DNA of 64,000 bases from Paralithodes platypus (lineage: Eukaryota; Arthropoda; Malacostraca; Decapoda; Lithodidae): NCBI GenBank assembly GCA_032716605.1, contig CM064560.1, positions 15,386,567-15,450,566 on the forward strand, given 5' to 3'. Below are positions 10,629 through 20,844 of this stretch, in pieces. Under the pieces are notes generated by a model. The model did no database searches. It saw nothing but the letters and a program-made list of their open reading frames with translations, and had not been told where the DNA came from. The translations under genes and the position numbers were made by a program. Numbering within the stretch: position 1 is the stretch's first letter; each line of letters opens with the position of its first letter.

Positions 10629-10982
10629 GGGGAGAAGAGTTTTTTCTCTGGTCCCCTTTCTCCCTCTTGTTAAGCCCCATTTGTTTTGAGATTAAAAGAC
10701 GTTCGGCCCATTAGTTTGGCGATTTTAACACCTTTCGCCCCATTTCTTTGTCAATTTTATGACCTTTAATGCAATTTAGGTTTCGATCTTTTCCTGGCGA
10801 GCGATAGTGAGCCTGACATTTTAAGAGGAACCGGCCTTTGGCCGGGAAATTTTTCTATCGAAAAATGTACAAATTTATCTTGAAAGGGGGTCTAGGGATT
10901 TTTGTTTTAGCTTGATGGAGGTCTAGTGAGGAAACAAGAAATAAAGGAATGAATGACCAAACAAACGGCTCGTCTCCCTTAA
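10625..10982 (+). mobile_element. M1 MITE, complete copy
   Basis: A 358-bp element from TTAA (10625) to TTAA (10979-10982). Terminal GGGGAGA is matched by TCTCCC at the other end. The left half has four degenerate 32-bp sub-repeats, each of the form CCCATTxxTTTG-xxATTTTAAxACxTTTCG. The middle has GGCGAGCGATAGTGAGCC, then CCGGCCTTTGGCCGG (a hairpin). The right half has ACAAATTTATCTTGAA-type and AGCTTGATGGAGGTCTAG blocks. It has no coding capacity. TTAA targets are characteristic of piggyBac-superfamily transposases, so mobilisation by one is likely, although the tips differ from those of the piggyBac element next to it. Confidence 0.85.
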
Positions 10983-11261
10983 CCTCTCCGCGGCGCACAG
11001 GGGGTTTTCTACAGGGTAAGACTGTGCGCACCTATGATGATTTTGGGACCTATTGCCAATTTCGATAAAAAGTACATCATCGTGTAGGGAATGTTTGCGT
11101 GCATCGGCCCATATATATTTGACCCCCCAAAAAATGTCTGGGGAACGGTCCGTAGTTGAAAAATGTGGAGCGAATGGCACCGCGCGGCTAGATTGTCATC
11201 GAGCGGCGAGATTTCCCGGCCGAATTTTCACGCGCCCAGGGGATAGAAGGAGAGGGAGGAG

Positions 11262-12090
11262 GGGGTGGGTTACCGCGTATTATCACGTATATCTCCTTTT
11301 TCGAGCCCTTTTAGGCTATTTAGAGTATGTATACGTGTGTAGGGCACCCATATAACAATGAATATGCCTCATAGTGACCAAAAATTGCAATATATAAGGG
11401 AATTATAAGAGAATTTTTAGGCGGGAATGAAGATGTGTTGGAGGTTTGGCGGCAATTTATGAGCTGAGAGTGTGGTTTACGCCATACATATCACGTATAT
11501 CTTGTACGTAGAGCACTGTCATGCTATAATACAGACTTGTACGTATGTATACGTGCCATATATCAAAATATATACCGCATATAGACCAATTCATGCGATA
11601 TTTACGCACATTATCAATGAGTTTCTATGCGTGAACCAAGGTGTGAGTGAGTTGTGCTGGGAATGAAAGGGGGAGAGGGTGTGTTACGCCATAAATATCA
11701 CGTAAATCTTGTATTTAGAGCACTGTCATGCTATAATACAGACTTGTACGTATGTATACGTGCCATATATCAAATATATACCGCATATAGACCAATTCAT
11801 GCGATATTTACGCACATTATCAATGAGTTTCTATGCGTGAACCAAGGTGTGAGTGAGTTGTGGTGGGAATGAAAGGGGGAGAGGGTGTGTTACGCCATAA
11901 ATATCACGTAAATCTTGTATTTAGAGCACTCTCATGCTATAATAAAGACGTGTACATATGTAGGCGTCCCATATAACAAGGAATATACCGCATATAGCCC
12001 AATTGATGCGATATTTACGCAAATTGTGAATGTGTTTCTAGCAGACGGAAGCCTGAAAGGGTGGGTTGGGGGTGGGTGGGTGGGAGGGAG
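11262..12090 (+). repeat. About 210-bp tandem repeat, two close and two divergent copies
   Basis: Units start near 11262 (divergent), 11472, 11684 and 11893 (divergent at its end). Each has TATCACGTA, AGAGCACTGTCATGCTATAA, CATATAGACCAATTCATGCG and TTTACGCA-ATTATCAATG blocks. Frames of about 64-72 codons in them are periodic artefacts. Confidence 0.85.
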
Positions 12091-12109
12091 GCATGCAGGG
12101 GTGCAGTGA

Positions 12110-13110
12110 GTGAGTGAGTGAGTCGTGGAGAGATGGAAGTCAGGCAGATCTCTAGATAGATAACCAGCTTTGTGATAATTGTGGAGGCGCCCCAGGCGTA
12201 TTGATGTTTGGTATTTTGAACCTTATGTCTACCAGATGGCTGGTGTTCGTTGCCATCAACAGGTCTACAATAACATGAGTCAGGAATGGAGAGAGAGAGA
12301 GAGAAACTGAGACATGCGTATGTCGTACGTATAAATGGACTTCAGAATTGCATTTTTATGCAAGCAGACATTGCATTTTAGACACATGTGAAGTACCACA
12401 GAAACATGTAGGCCATTGACTGTAAATAAAGTACTATATTATAGACCACCAGCGACGGTGCTGAGTCAACACAGGCAGATTGCCTTTTGTGATAGAGGGC
12501 TAAATATAGACTGGTGTCTCCTTACACTTGCGAAAGGGTAGATTGCCACCAGAGAAACGTTTACTTATTTATTTCGAAGTAATATGCAATCTAAATGTAT
12601 ATTCGAGACCTACTGCAATTATTTGTATGACAGTCATGACTATGTATAATCCAATATACGCGCGTAGGCGAGACATAAGAAAGCTGGTTGAGCAATTTTC
12701 GACACCCACACAGTTATTATTCTTTTTTATTTACAATATTATACAATACAAATGTATTTGTGAAGAGTATTTTATCCATTATTGTATTTATACCAATTTT
12801 GTTCCCAGACAGAGCTGCTGTTGCTGGTGTAGCTGGGGCATAAAGGAGCGGCAAGGGTCACCTCGTGACCGCTTGACCGTGTGAAAATGAGTGGAGTCGC
12901 ACTGAGAGGGGCAATTTTGTTGAGTGTTTGGGCAATTTTTGACAGAATAAAGTTATATAATTACTAATTCTTGACAGAGACAAACTTTTATAAACCTTGG
13001 CATGATATAATTGATAATCCCATCAATTTACAAACGTAAATTGGTGGGATAATTAATTTTGTTTTGTATATTGTCATTTCGATTGTAGACACAAAGTTTT
13101 GAGTGATATT
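12110..13110. other. piggyBac 3' flank, no gene seen
   Basis: AT-rich sequence with a short GA run near 12293. No supported coding region was found. A 118-codon frame at 12528-12884 has no recognisable domain and no Kozak or splice context that would argue for it. Confidence 0.5.
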
Positions 13111-13117
13111 TGGTATG

Positions 13118-13195
13118 AGCTCCTGTGGCATGGTTGGTAAGGTCGCGGACTGGAAAACTCAAAGTGTTGAGGGTAGTGGGATCGAATCCAGGAGG
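13118..13195 (+). mobile_element. tRNA-like SINE head
   Basis: GTGGCATGGTTGGTAAGGTC fits a pol III A box, and GGGATCGAATCCAGG, about 45 bp later, fits a B box with a T-arm. A poly(T)/poly(A)-flanked hairpin follows instead of a CCA end, so this is a SINE rather than a functional tRNA gene. Confidence 0.6.
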
Positions 13196-13244
13196 GGGTT
13201 ATGGGGAAGGTTTTATATTGTCTAGAAATTTTTTGATATTTTTT

Positions 13245-13340
13245 TTTTTTTTACAAGATCATGCCATTGTATTCAAACAATATGAAATATTCATAGAATA
13301 TATCATATTGTAAGAATACAATGACATGACCTTGTTTTTT
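13245..13340. repeat. Short inverted repeat flanked by T runs
   Basis: AAGATCATGCCATTGTATTC and CAATATGAAATATTC on the left are mirrored by GAATATATCATATTG and GAATACAATGACATG on the right. Together they form an imperfect hairpin of about 38-bp arms with poly(T) on both sides. Confidence 0.7.
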
Positions 13341-13649
13341 TTTTTTTTTTTTATTGTTTTTTTTTATTATCTTAGTAGGTTTGACAGGATTTATTGAAAC
13401 ATATTTATTTTTGTACAATTCATTTGAGGTAAGAAAATAATTATATACACATTACTTTGGCTAATAACAAACATATATATTGATATACTAAAAAAATAAG
13501 GCATATTACATGTAAATCTTTGAAACTTATAAACTAAATAATGAAACATACAATTATATAATGTAAAAGCTATATCACAGGGACATCTTTGGAACTTATA
13601 CATTATATAATATATATGTTACATTATGAGGTAGCGTGATCAATTAGGT

Positions 13650-13778
13650 CAGGTCAGGTAAGGTAGGGCGCGAGTCCAGGGCAGGGCAGGGCAGGGGGCG
13701 AGTCCAGGGCAGGGCAGGTGGCGAGTCCAGGGCAGGGCACGGGGCGAGTCCAGGGCAGGGCAGGGCAGGGGCCGACAC
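13650..13778. repeat. About 32-bp G-rich tandem repeat, four copies
   Basis: Repeats of GCGAGTCCAGGGCAGGGCAG lie immediately after the transposase stop. On the minus strand this is a C-rich 3' UTR minisatellite. Confidence 0.9.
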
Positions 13779-16700
13779 TCAGTAGTTCTTGAAGGTGTGG
13801 TAGTCCCTGAAGCAGTCACCCAGGCAGAGTGGAACTTTGCACTCGGCGCACATTGAGGTGACTCTTTTCGTGACATGGGGTTTCCTGACACTGGAGCTGC
13901 AGACGGTGCACTGCGCCTGCCTGTGGCGAGTGCCAAGCATCTCAGTGTTGATGGGGTAGTGTCTTTCGACACCCAGCTGGATGCGGTCAGGAACGTGATA
14001 CCCACGCCATGCCGTACGTCTGTGAGTGGTGGTGCCATACTTCTCCAGGAGTTGGTAGGAGACGTTGTACACGAACTCCCGGAATTTCAGCTTCTGGTTT
14101 GGGGCCATATCCTTTTTCACCAACCACAAGTTGTAGGCGTTCAGCATCGTTATGTCAACTAGGTGGAGGAAGAGCTTGTGATACCACTTCACAGTCTTCC
14201 TCAGACACTCAACGCCTGACAGCTGACAGTCAGACTTGTCCACCAGGCGCATGTTTTTTGTGTAGTCCACTACCATGTCGGGCTTGTAGATTGTCTTCCT
14301 GGTTCGGTAGTGGATTTTGCCAGAATCCACCTGGGCACCTGTGTGGACGGTGGAAACCAGGTGGACGTCTCGCTTATCCTTCCACTTCAGGGCTATCAGT
14401 TTCCCACACTTCTCGAGCTGCTTGTATTTCTGCCCCTTTCGTCGCCTTCTTCGCACATGCCTCTCGCGATGTTCCTGGGCCAGGTCGTCTTCTGAAGGTG
14501 TGTCACTGGAGGAGGCATCTGTGAGAGGAATGACATCACCTGTGAACTTTGGCATAAACTTTCTTGTCTTTCTGACAGTCCCACATGACCCCGTTTGGTT
14601 GTCATAAAGAAACTGGCAGAGAGCAGGAGAAGTATACCAGTTGTCAGTGTAGATGATGTGGCCTTTGCCCAGGTAAGGTGCCAACATTTTCCTGACGATG
14701 GCACCTGACATGCCCATGGGGTCATTGGCAGCGGCTTTCGGTACGTCAATGTCAGTTCCTGTATACACGATCATGTCAAGCACTATTCCAGTTTCACAGT
14801 CGCACAACACGAAGAGCTTGATTGATTCCGAACCTATGCCTCTTCAAGGGGATATACTGCTTGAAAACAAGACGTCCTTTGAAGAGCACGAGCGACTCAT
14901 CAATCACCAAATTGAGGAAGGGGTAAAAGTATTTCCTATACCTCTCCAACAACATGGTGAACACATCCCGAACTTTCCATATCCTGTCAATCCTGTTAGG
15001 ATTTTCGTTGTCTGCAAAGTGCATAAATCTTAGCAGCAACAAAAATCTGTCACGAGTCATTAACTTATTGAAAGTTGGGGTGGCGATGAGAGGGTCGTGC
15101 TTCCAATAGTGTTGCAACACATGCTTCTTGATCAGAGGCATGAGGAACAACAAGGCAAAGAACGTCAGAAATTCTTCCACAGTCGTATCCACCCAGCCTC
15201 GTATTCTCGCTTTTGGAGAAAGGACGTCCAATCTGCCAAACACCCACCTGTAGTAGGCGTTTGTTTGGGCAACGATGTACGTCATTACCTCCATGTCGAA
15301 AAAAGCGAGGAAGAAGTCGCTTTCGTTCGCTTGATCATCACAGGGCCAGTCGTCAGTTGTTCCTGACGTCCCAGGATTGAACTGGGGCACGTCAGGTACA
15401 AAATTGACCCCGTCAGACCAATCGAACGAAGGCAGCTCAGGGATCGGAATGTCGTCTGCGTCTGCTTCATCGTCTGAAATATCGCTTCCATGGTCGCGAT
15501 ACAGCACTTCATCATCATTACCCTCCTCTTCACTTGACAGACGATGCCCTTCCTCATTTTCGTCACCGACGTCGGACTCACTCCCACTGTCCACTCCCAA
15601 ATCCCCCCACCCTTGGTCCCGTGCTAGGGCTTCATCGTCGAAACCCGGGCTGCCAATGTCCTGCGAATCACCATCAAACAGCAGGGCGGCATACTTTGAT
15701 GGTGTCAGAGTTTTCCGGGTCACTTTGGCACGTGCGGGAGTCTTATGGACAGGGACAGCAGAGGCGGTGGCAGGGGCGGCGGCAGGGGCAGCAGTGGTGC
15801 GTGGCCTTGATGGCAAGATGATGGTGGTGCCTGTCGCCCTTCTCTCTGTTCCTTGGGCAGGGGCGGCAGGGGCAGTGGTGCGTGGCCTTGATGGCAAGAT
15901 GATGGTGGTGCCTGTCGCCCTTCTCTCTGTTCCTTGGGCAGGGGCGGCATGGGCGGCAGGGGCAGCAGTGGTGCGTGGCCTTGATGGCAAGATGATGGTG
16001 GTGCCTGTCGCCCTTCTCTGTTCCTTGGGCAGGGGCGGCAGGGGCAGCAGTGGTGCGTGGCCTTGATGGCAAGATGATGGTGGTGCCTGTCGCCCTTCTC
16101 TCTGTTCCTTGGGCAGGGGCGGCATGGGCGGCAGGGGCAGCAGTGGTGCGTGGCCTTGATGGCAAGATGATGGGTGCCTGTCGCCCTTCTCTCTGTTCCT
16201 TGGGCAGGGGCGGCATGGGCGGCAGGGGCAGCAGTGGTGCGTGGCCTTGATGGCAAGATGATGGTGGTGCCTGTCGCCCTTCTCTCTGTTCCTTGGGCAG
16301 GGGCGGCATGGGCGGCAGGGGCAGCAGTGGTGCGTGGCCTTGATGGCAAGATGATGGTGGTGCCTGTCGCCCTTCTCTCTTCCTTGGGCAGGGGCGGCAT
16401 GGGCGGCAGGGGCAGCAGTGGTGCGTGGCCTTGATGGCAAGATGATGGTGGTGCCTGTCGCCCTTCTCTCTGTTCCTTGGGCAGGGGCGGCATGGGCGGC
16501 AGGGGCAACAGGGGCAGCAGGGCTGGCAGGGACACCAGGGCCAGCAGTCGCTTTCCCTCTCCCTTTCCCCTTCCCCTTCCCTGTTCCTTGGGCAGGGGCG
16601 GCAGGGGCGGCAGGGGCAGCAGGGGCGGCAGGGGCAGCCGGGCCAGGGGCGGCTGGTGGTGGTGGTGGTGGTAGGGGCACTGTGGCTGGCGTACGGGTTC

Positions 16701-17061
16701 TCTTCCCTACGCCCGTGCCTTTCATTTTTCCTGCCCCCGCAGGTAATGCAGCCCTAGGGCGGCCTCCTGCGTCGCTGGTACCGGTGGCAGTGGTGGCAGT
16801 GGTGGTGGTAGTGGTTGTTGCAGTGGCCTGGGTCGGGGTGGCAGTGTCCCGAAAGACCAATGACCTCTGTGCCATTGCCCTGCTTGCACGTGTTTTTCGT
16901 GCTTTGGGTGCTGGTGCTTCGTCCTCTGAGCTGTAGGGTGTGTCGTACTGGTAGCTAGGGTCTTTGGCAGCCACCCTCTGTCTTCCACGGCGGCTAACAC
17001 CACCAGAAGGAGGGCTGGTTGTGTCATCAGGGAGCGAGCGTGAGGGACGTGTGGGCTCCAT
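13779..17061 (-). pseudogene. piggyBac-like transposase with one 4-bp duplication frameshift
   Basis: About 1,090 codons if the frame break is ignored, against about 600 for typical piggyBac. The start is the ATG at 17061 (MEPTRPSRSLPDD); the open frame runs further upstream but without homology. Residues 1-520 are low complexity (Pro/Ala/Gly-rich, acidic near 520-600), including the coding minisatellite at 15797-16500. The DDE_Tnp_1_7-type domain begins near residue 600 (QTNAYYRWVFGR). The three catalytic Asp are visible: VIDES near residue 720, YTDNWYTS and NMRLVDKSD. A Cys-rich C-terminal domain follows (CTVCSSS, CAECKVPLCLGDC). At about 14813-14822 the four bases GATT are duplicated on the plus strand, shifting the frame just after HRFGI. 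No other lesion was seen, so the copy was active recently or the shift may be an assembly error. The last codon is followed by a 32-bp tandem repeat. Confidence 0.92.
15797..16500 (-). repeat. Coding minisatellite, eight copies of about 91 bp, in the transposase N-terminus
   Basis: The block GTGCGTGGCCTTGATGGCAA begins at 15797, 15879, 15971, 16053, 16146, 16237, 16330 and 16421 on the plus strand. Spacings are 82, 92, 82, 93, 91, 93 and 91 bp. Several are not multiples of three, so the minus-strand ORF reads the same repeat in all three frames: as [36 protein letters not shown] and [20 protein letters not shown]. No frame contains a stop. Confidence 0.9.
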
Positions 17062-17217
17062 GACTAGTGCGTGGTTACTGGCGCGGTGGTGCTTGCACGA
17101 GTGCGGGGCGAGCGTTTGGCGGGGTGGTATCGAGAGTTGACATGTAGTACTATACCCACACCAATTTTCAGCCGCCTGGCTATAAACGCGCGGTTTTGGT
17201 ACGTGTTCAAAGTCTCT

Positions 17218-17285
17218 GCTCTTAAGAGTCTCCCCGCAGTGCGCCGGGGGAACTCTTATGAGTCTCCCCGCAGCTCCCGGGTTAA
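17218..17285 (-). repeat. piggyBac 5' terminal region with duplicated GC-rich motif
   Basis: Two copies of CTCTTAxGAGTCTCCCCGCAG are separated by TGCGCCGGGGGAA and end at CCCGGG-TTAA. The same 68 bp ends the short element at 3683. A duplicated subterminal motif next to the cut site is a plausible transposase-binding array. Confidence 0.75.
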
Positions 17286-17416
17286 GTATCGATGAAAAAT
17301 ACTCCAACTTCCTTATAGCCCGAAACTCGCAAGTGGTCAATGTTTTTCCACAGACCTACGACATCGTCACAAACTGCTAAGACAACATGTAGTCTTATTC
17401 AGATTTCAATGGTCTT

Positions 17417-17794
17417 TTAAGGGGAGATGGGCTGTTTTTCTGGACCCCCTTCTCCCTCATGCTTAGCCCCATTAGTTTTCAGATTTTAAGAAGTTCGGCC
17501 CATTATTTTGGTGATTTTAAGAACTTTCACCCCATTTCTTAGTCAATATTAGGACCTTTCGTGTCATTTAGGTATCGATTTTTTCCTGGCTAGCGATAGC
17601 GAGCCTGTAACTGTAGGAGGAACAATCAATATCAGCAAGGATATTTTTCTACCGAAAAATGTAAAAATTTATATCGAAGGGGGGTCAGGGGGTCTAGGGG
17701 ATGTCTTTTTAAGCTTGATGGAGGTCTGGGGAGAAAACTAAAGAACAATACAAAGATAAATAAATTATCAAATAAATAGCCCATCCCTCCTTAA
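17417..17794 (+). mobile_element. M1 MITE copy
   Basis: Plus orientation, TTAAGGGGAGATGGGCTG start, all M1 blocks present, ending GCCCATCCCTCCTTAA. Its right tip has been captured in the 55-bp array that follows. Confidence 0.85.
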
Positions 17795-18930
17795 CTGTCT
17801 ATGGAGGCAGACCGTTTGTTGGGTCTATAAATAGCCCATCCCTCCTTAACTGTCTATGGAGGCAGACCGTTTGTTGGGTCTATTAATAGCCCATCCCTCC
17901 TTAACTGTCTATGGAGGCAGACCGTTTGTTGGGTCTATAAATAGCCCATCCCTCCTTAACTGTCTATGGAGGCAGACCGTTTGTTGGGTCTATAAATAGC
18001 CCATCCCTCCTTAACTGTCTATGGAGGCAGACCGTTTGTTTGGTCTATTAATAGCCCATCCCTCCTTAACTGTCTATGGAGGCAGACCGTTTGTTGGGTC
18101 TATAAATAGCCCATCCCTCCTTAACTGTCTATGGAGGCAGACCGTTTGTTGGGTCTATAAATAGCCCATCCCTCCTTAACTGTCTATGGAGGCAGACCGT
18201 TTGTTTGGTCTATTAATAGCCCATCCTTCCTTAACTGTCTATGGAGGCAGACCGTTTGTTTGGTCTATTAATAGCCCATCCCTCCTTAACTGTCTATGGA
18301 GGCAGACCGTTTGTTGGGTCTATAAATAGCCCATCCCTCCTTAACTGTCTATGGAGGCAGACCGTTTGTTTGGTCTATTAATAGCCCATCCCTCCTTAAC
18401 TGTCTATGGAGGCAGACCGTTTGTTTGGTCTATTAATAGCCCATCCCTCCTTAACTGTCTATGGAGGCACCGTTTGTTTGGTCTATTAATAGCCCATCCC
18501 TCCTTAACTGTCTATGGAGGCAGACCGTTTGTTTGGTCTATTAATAGCCCATCCCTCCTTAACTGTCTATGGAGGCAGACCGTTTGTTTGGTCTATTAAT
18601 AGCCCATCCCTCCTTAACTGTCTATGGAGGCAGACCGTTTGTTTGGTCTATTAATAGCCCATCCCTCCTTAACTGTCTATGGAGGCAGACCGTTTGTTTG
18701 GTCTATTAATAGCCCATCCCTCCTTAACTGTCTATGGAGGCAGACCGTTTGTTTGGTCTATTAATAGCCCATCCCTCCTTAACTGTCTATGGAGGCAGAC
18801 CGTTTGTTTGGTCTATTAATAGCCCATCCCTCCTTAACTGTCTATGGAGGCAGACCGTTTGTTTGGTCTATTAATAGCCCATCCCTCCTTAACTGTCTAT
18901 GGAGGCAGACCGTTTGTTGGGTCTATTAAT
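17769..18930. repeat. 55-bp minisatellite, 21 copies, made of two facing M1 ends
   Basis: The unit runs TCTATxAATAGCCCATCC-CTCCTTAA, then CTGTCTAT, then GGAGGCAGACCGTTTGTTxGG. The first part is the right end of the M1 copy at 17417, and the last part is the end of the M1 copy at 18900. One copy near 18468 lacks 2 bp. G/T variants (TTGGG or TTTGG) cluster: TTGGG mostly at the left, TTTGG at the right. Confidence 0.95.
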
Positions 18931-19258
18931 TCATTTATTCATATTTGTTTTTAGTTTCCTCCCTAGACCTCCATCAAGCTTAGAAAAACACCCCCTAGAC
19001 CCCCCTTCAAGACAAATTTGTACATTTTGTGGTAGAATTTTTTTCCGGCCGGTTCCTCTTAGAATTGCAGGCTTGCTATCGCTCGCTAGGAAATAATCAA
19101 CACCTAAATGGCACGAAAGGTCTTAAAATTGACAACGAAATTGGGTGAAAGGTGTTAAAATCGCCAAACTAATGGGCTGAACGTCTTATAATCTCAAAAC
19201 TAGTGGGGCTAAACATTAGGGAGAATGGGGTCCAGAAAAACGGTCTGCCTCCCCTTAA
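18900..19258 (-). mobile_element. M1 MITE copy
   Basis: Minus orientation, ends GTCTGCCTCCCCTTAA at 19258. The other end merges into the 55-bp array. All internal M1 blocks are present. Confidence 0.85.
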
Positions 19259-19311
19259 GAGTACCTAATAAAGAATAGCTAAGCACTAGACTCGGTTTCA
19301 TTTCGTCTGAA

Positions 19312-19667
19312 CCCACTTCTCCCTCATGTTTAGCCCCACTAGTTTTGAGATTATAAGACGTTCGGCCCGTTAGTTTGGCGATTTTAACACCTTTCGCCCC
19401 ATTTTGTTGTCAATTTTAAGACCTTTCGTACCATTTAGGTGTAAAAAAAAAATCCTGGTGAGCGATAGTGAGACTGCAATTTTAAGAGGAAACGGCCTTC
19501 GGGTGAGACATTTTTCTACCGAAAAATTTACAAATTTATCTTGAAGGGGGGGGGGGGGGGGGGTCTAGGGGATGTTTTCTAAGCTTGATGGAGGTCTAGG
19601 GAGGAAACTAAAAAAAAATATGAATAAATTAATTAATAGACCAAACAAACAGTCTGCCTCCCCTTAA
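19312..19667 (+). mobile_element. M1 MITE copy inside a small segmental duplication
   Basis: Plus orientation, first bases replaced, ending CTGCCTCCCCTTAA, with a 16-G run at about 19547. The 45 bp before it (TAGCTAAGCACTAGACT, then TTTCATTTCGTCTG) reappear directly after it. Confidence 0.8.
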
Positions 19668-19825
19668 GAATACCTAAAAAATAGCTAAGCACTAGACTGT
19701 TTCATTTCGTCTGGCGGTAAATTGAATCCCTTCGCAGCTAATTCCCCGATACCTAATGGCAAAATATGAATCTACTATCTTCTGTAACTATAACTACTAT
19801 TACTACTACTACTACTACTATAACT

Positions 19826-19900
19826 GTCTTCGTAGTGCAATGGATAAATGCACTGAATTTCGGTGTGAGCATCCTAGGTTCGAATCCCTGGACTGCCACA
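19826..19900 (+). mobile_element. tRNA-like SINE head
   Basis: TAGTGCAATGGATAAATGCA fits an A box and AGGTTCGAATCCC a B box, with an Arg-type TTCGG anticodon region. It is preceded by a (TAC)n run and followed by non-tRNA sequence, so a SINE is more likely than a tRNA gene. Confidence 0.55.
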
Positions 19901-19994
19901 TGTATTTGTTGATTTCATTAATTGAGTTTAGGAGAAAAGTCGGTTGGTGGAGGTAACCTAATATATCTCTGCATCATAGTAAGACCTAGCTTAC

Positions 19995-20600
19995 ATAATT
20001 GACCACTTGCGAGTTTCGTCTTATAAGGAAGTTGGAGCTGTAGACAACGATATTTAACATACTTTACAGCTAAAATACGGTCGTAGTACAGTCGCGCTAA
20101 TAAGTGATGTCTCGGCACCGACGAATCCTTTGAACCAAGCTTGAACAAATATGTTTTTGTTATGTGCTAAGGAGTAGTGTACGCCTTACCAATAGAAAGA
20201 AAATTAAGTTAGAGTTTGCGAGGTGGGACTGTACCTTGGTCACTATCTCTACCCTCGTCAAGGAACCATGGCCTCATAGACATATAGACGTATTATTGAC
20301 TGGCGGACCGAAGTGTGTCGAGTTCAAGAAGATATTTCCTTTATCTCTTACTTGTCCTTTATAGAAATTACATACAGTATGCAATTACAATAATTTTAAT
20401 GGTTAAGTATTGGTCGATAACGATATTTAAACAAAGAGAAATAGAAAATGGCACACTAGTAACATAGATATTATTACATGAACAGGAGTAAATTAAAACA
20501 AAATATCTATAACATCCATGAGAGAGTCATATATCTGGGTGGCGTGGCTTTTTAGAGAGGATTGGCATGCAGGCACGACTTTTAGGACAAGCTAGCTAAC
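19995..20600. other. M4 fragment and intergenic DNA
   Basis: 19995-20060 is part of the M4 palindromic family. From 20060 to 20600 I see nothing supportable. It would be intron or 3' flank of the ion-channel gene. Confidence 0.5.
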
Positions 20601-20652
20601 ATGAAAAACTAGAAGCTAAATCTAAATCATAACAAAATATATATTTATTTAC

Positions 20653-20826
20653 CTGTGTGAATAAGGTGGCCATGACGAGCAGCGATAGGAGATTGGTCAT
20701 GACCCTGACCTCAAAGTTTTCCTTGAGGAAGAACAGTGTGAAGTATCCCACCACTTTCATGGTCAGTGATGGTACGTAGATGTTGATCACTGCGTTACCG
20801 TAACGGTGGGGAAAGGGTACGTTAAT
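20653..20826 (-). CDS. Cys-loop ligand-gated ion channel, one internal exon (M1-M2)
   Basis: This is a 174-bp exon, exactly 58 codons, phase 0 at both ends. It is preceded by a pyrimidine tract and CACAG acceptor (TTTCTCCACAG) and followed by CAG|GTAAAT. It encodes the end of the extracellular domain (INVPFPHRYGN), M1 (INIYVPSLTMKVVGYFTLFF), a short loop and M2 (RVMTNLLSLLVMATLFTQ). In pentameric channel subunits M2 lines the pore. The sequence style resembles the divergent arthropod-specific channels rather than classical acetylcholine or GABA receptors. Ion selectivity cannot be read, since the usual Pro-Ala-Arg before M2 is absent (NFEVRVM). Neighbouring exons should lie above 20826 (ligand-binding domain) and below 20653 (M3-M4), but none was recognised, so introns are long or TE-filled. 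A degraded M1 MITE begins about 20 bp upstream of the acceptor. This is the most convincing host exon in the window. Confidence 0.8.
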
Positions 20827-20844
20827 CTGTGGAGAAAGATATTG

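Larger units (their letters stand above)
10979..17285 (-). mobile_element. piggyBac-superfamily DNA transposon, 6.3 kb
   Basis: The transposase gene runs on the minus strand (17061 to 13779). The 5' end lies at TTAA 17282-17285, preceded by the GC-rich repeat pair ending CCCGGG. The other end is placed at TTAA 10979-10982, because its tip (CCTCT, then GCGCACAGGGGG) resembles the corresponding tip of the related short element at 3058. That TTAA is also the end of the neighbouring M1 copy. The 3' flank of the gene, 10983-13778, holds a 210-bp tandem repeat, a tRNA-like SINE and a hairpin, so it has accumulated insertions. The 5' end is firm, the 10979 end moderate. Confidence 0.7.

Noticed and set aside
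14009..14607. Plus-strand frames opposite the piggyBac transposase, and 15377-16936 plus strand
   Set aside because: Antisense shadows of a well-supported minus-strand transposase.
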